Shown here: in pieces, positions 63,439 through 64,000 of the stretch
How the letters are laid out: every line of letters begins with the position of its first letter
Numbering within the stretch: position 1 is the stretch's first letter
NCBI GenBank assembly: GCA_934047225.1
Contig: CAKOHE010000025.1
Coordinates: 653,001 to 717,000 of the forward strand
Source: Ypsolopha sequella
Taxonomy: Eukaryota > Arthropoda > Insecta > Lepidoptera > Ypsolophidae
Length of the DNA stretch: 64,000 nt
Reading direction: 5' to 3'
The notes under the pieces: generated by a model
What the model saw: the letters and a program-made list of their open reading frames with translations, nothing else
Told to the model about the DNA's origin: nothing
Database searches by the model: none
Translations under genes and position numbers: made by a program

Positions 63439-64000
63439 TTGCTCACACCTTATAAGCTCAAAAATGCTTTACAAAAAATCATAAGATATGATCAACACAG
63501 GAACTATAGTTCTGAAATTGCTTGCCTGAAAGCTAATAAGCCAATAAAAAATCAAAGTCTGAGTTCTTTAAATCCGTTCTTGGATAACCAAAATATAATG
63601 CGTGTTGGCGGTAGATTACAAAATTCAGACCTTCCTTATTCTCAAAGACATCCGATAATTTTAGTAAAAGGGTCTATGATAACAAAATGAATTATTATAA
63701 TGAGCATAAGGAATTAATGCATGCAAGTCAAAAGTTAATTCTTGCTAATTTGAATCAGTGTTATTGGCTTATAAATGCTATAAGTGAAATAAAAAATGTA
63801 ATACACAAATGTGTGACGTGCTTTAAACTGAAAGCTAAAGCTGCATCACAGCTGATGGGGTCATTGCCCTCTGATAGAGTTCGTGAAGCTCGCCCATTTG
63901 ATAAAGTCGGAATGGATTATGCTGGACCATTTTTAATGCAGTTTGCTCGTGTTCGTAGACCGATAATAACAAAAGGTTACTTTATAATCTTTGTATGTTT
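63439..64000 (+). pseudogene. BEL/Pao integrase N-terminal part, truncated by window edge
   Basis: The first frame (63439-63690) reads IMRVGGRLQNSDLPYSQRHP, the strand before the integrase zinc finger. A shifted frame then has the HHCC zinc site (HKELMHAS ... IHKCVTCFKLKA) and GMDYAGPF with the first catalytic aspartate. The rest lies outside the window. Confidence 0.88.

Larger units (their letters stand above)
61008..64000 (+). mobile_element. BEL/Pao LTR retrotransposon, internally deleted, runs off the window
   Basis: Order: gag, two zinc-knuckle-like cysteine blocks, A17-type aspartic protease, a gap where the reverse transcriptase should be, RNase H end, integrase zinc region and the first integrase catalytic residue at the right edge. 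Between 62760 and 63002 unrelated repeat sequence (CCTGAAGATGTTAGTATAAC, GAAACCGGTCGCTAG) stands in place of more than 1 kb of pol. The left LTR was not delimited. Several frame breaks. Not mobile by itself. Confidence 0.9.

Overview
The window is animal nuclear DNA, most likely from a moth or butterfly. It is AT-rich, its genes are split by spliceosomal introns, and most of it is transposon debris of types common in Lepidoptera: a Dong/R4-type LINE set in TAA repeats, RTE and other LINE fragments, mariner, several hAT and TTAA-flanked (piggyBac-like) elements, Helitrons, a tRNA-derived SINE, an ISL2EU-type element and a BEL/Pao LTR element. No bacterial, CRISPR or operon-like structure is present. 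The order-level assignment comes from repeat types and is inference.

Layout. 0-5 kb: LINE fragments (reverse transcriptase tail, RNase H) and a 999-bp hAT copy with an 8-bp target duplication. 5.2 kb: a lone exon resembling an SLC17-type transporter. 7.2-9.9 kb: a TAA-delimited array of two nearly identical 752-bp units followed by a Dong/R4-like endonuclease ORF. 10.4-13.4 kb: zeste-type remnant, an unrecognised possible gene cut by elements, an RTE tail and a hAT MITE. 14.4-15.7 kb: two large fold-back repeats. 16.06-21.5 kb: Helitron-type ends enclosing a three-exon THAP gene with one internal stop and a decayed Helitron replication protein. 22.36-23.68 kb: a complete but dead mariner.

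25.8-52.8 kb: the main host gene, on the minus strand. Eleven exons were traced by splice sites and reading phase; they join into 563 codons of coiled-coil protein with a proline-rich, basic and acidic tail. Its start is clear, but the last exon was not found. Its introns hold at least three families of TTAA-flanked elements, hAT MITEs, a SINE, Helitron pieces and a 2.7-kb LINE. A second short coiled-coil gene start lies at 56.8 kb on the same strand.

57-64 kb: an ISL2EU-type element with a transposase piece, a LINE RNase H cut by a 1.2-kb hAT element with perfect 8-bp target duplications, and a BEL/Pao element lacking its reverse transcriptase region and running off the right edge.

Host genes make up only a few percent of the window. 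The clearest story is one intron-rich coiled-coil gene acting as a sink for non-autonomous DNA elements, whose target duplications and nesting give a relative order of insertions.
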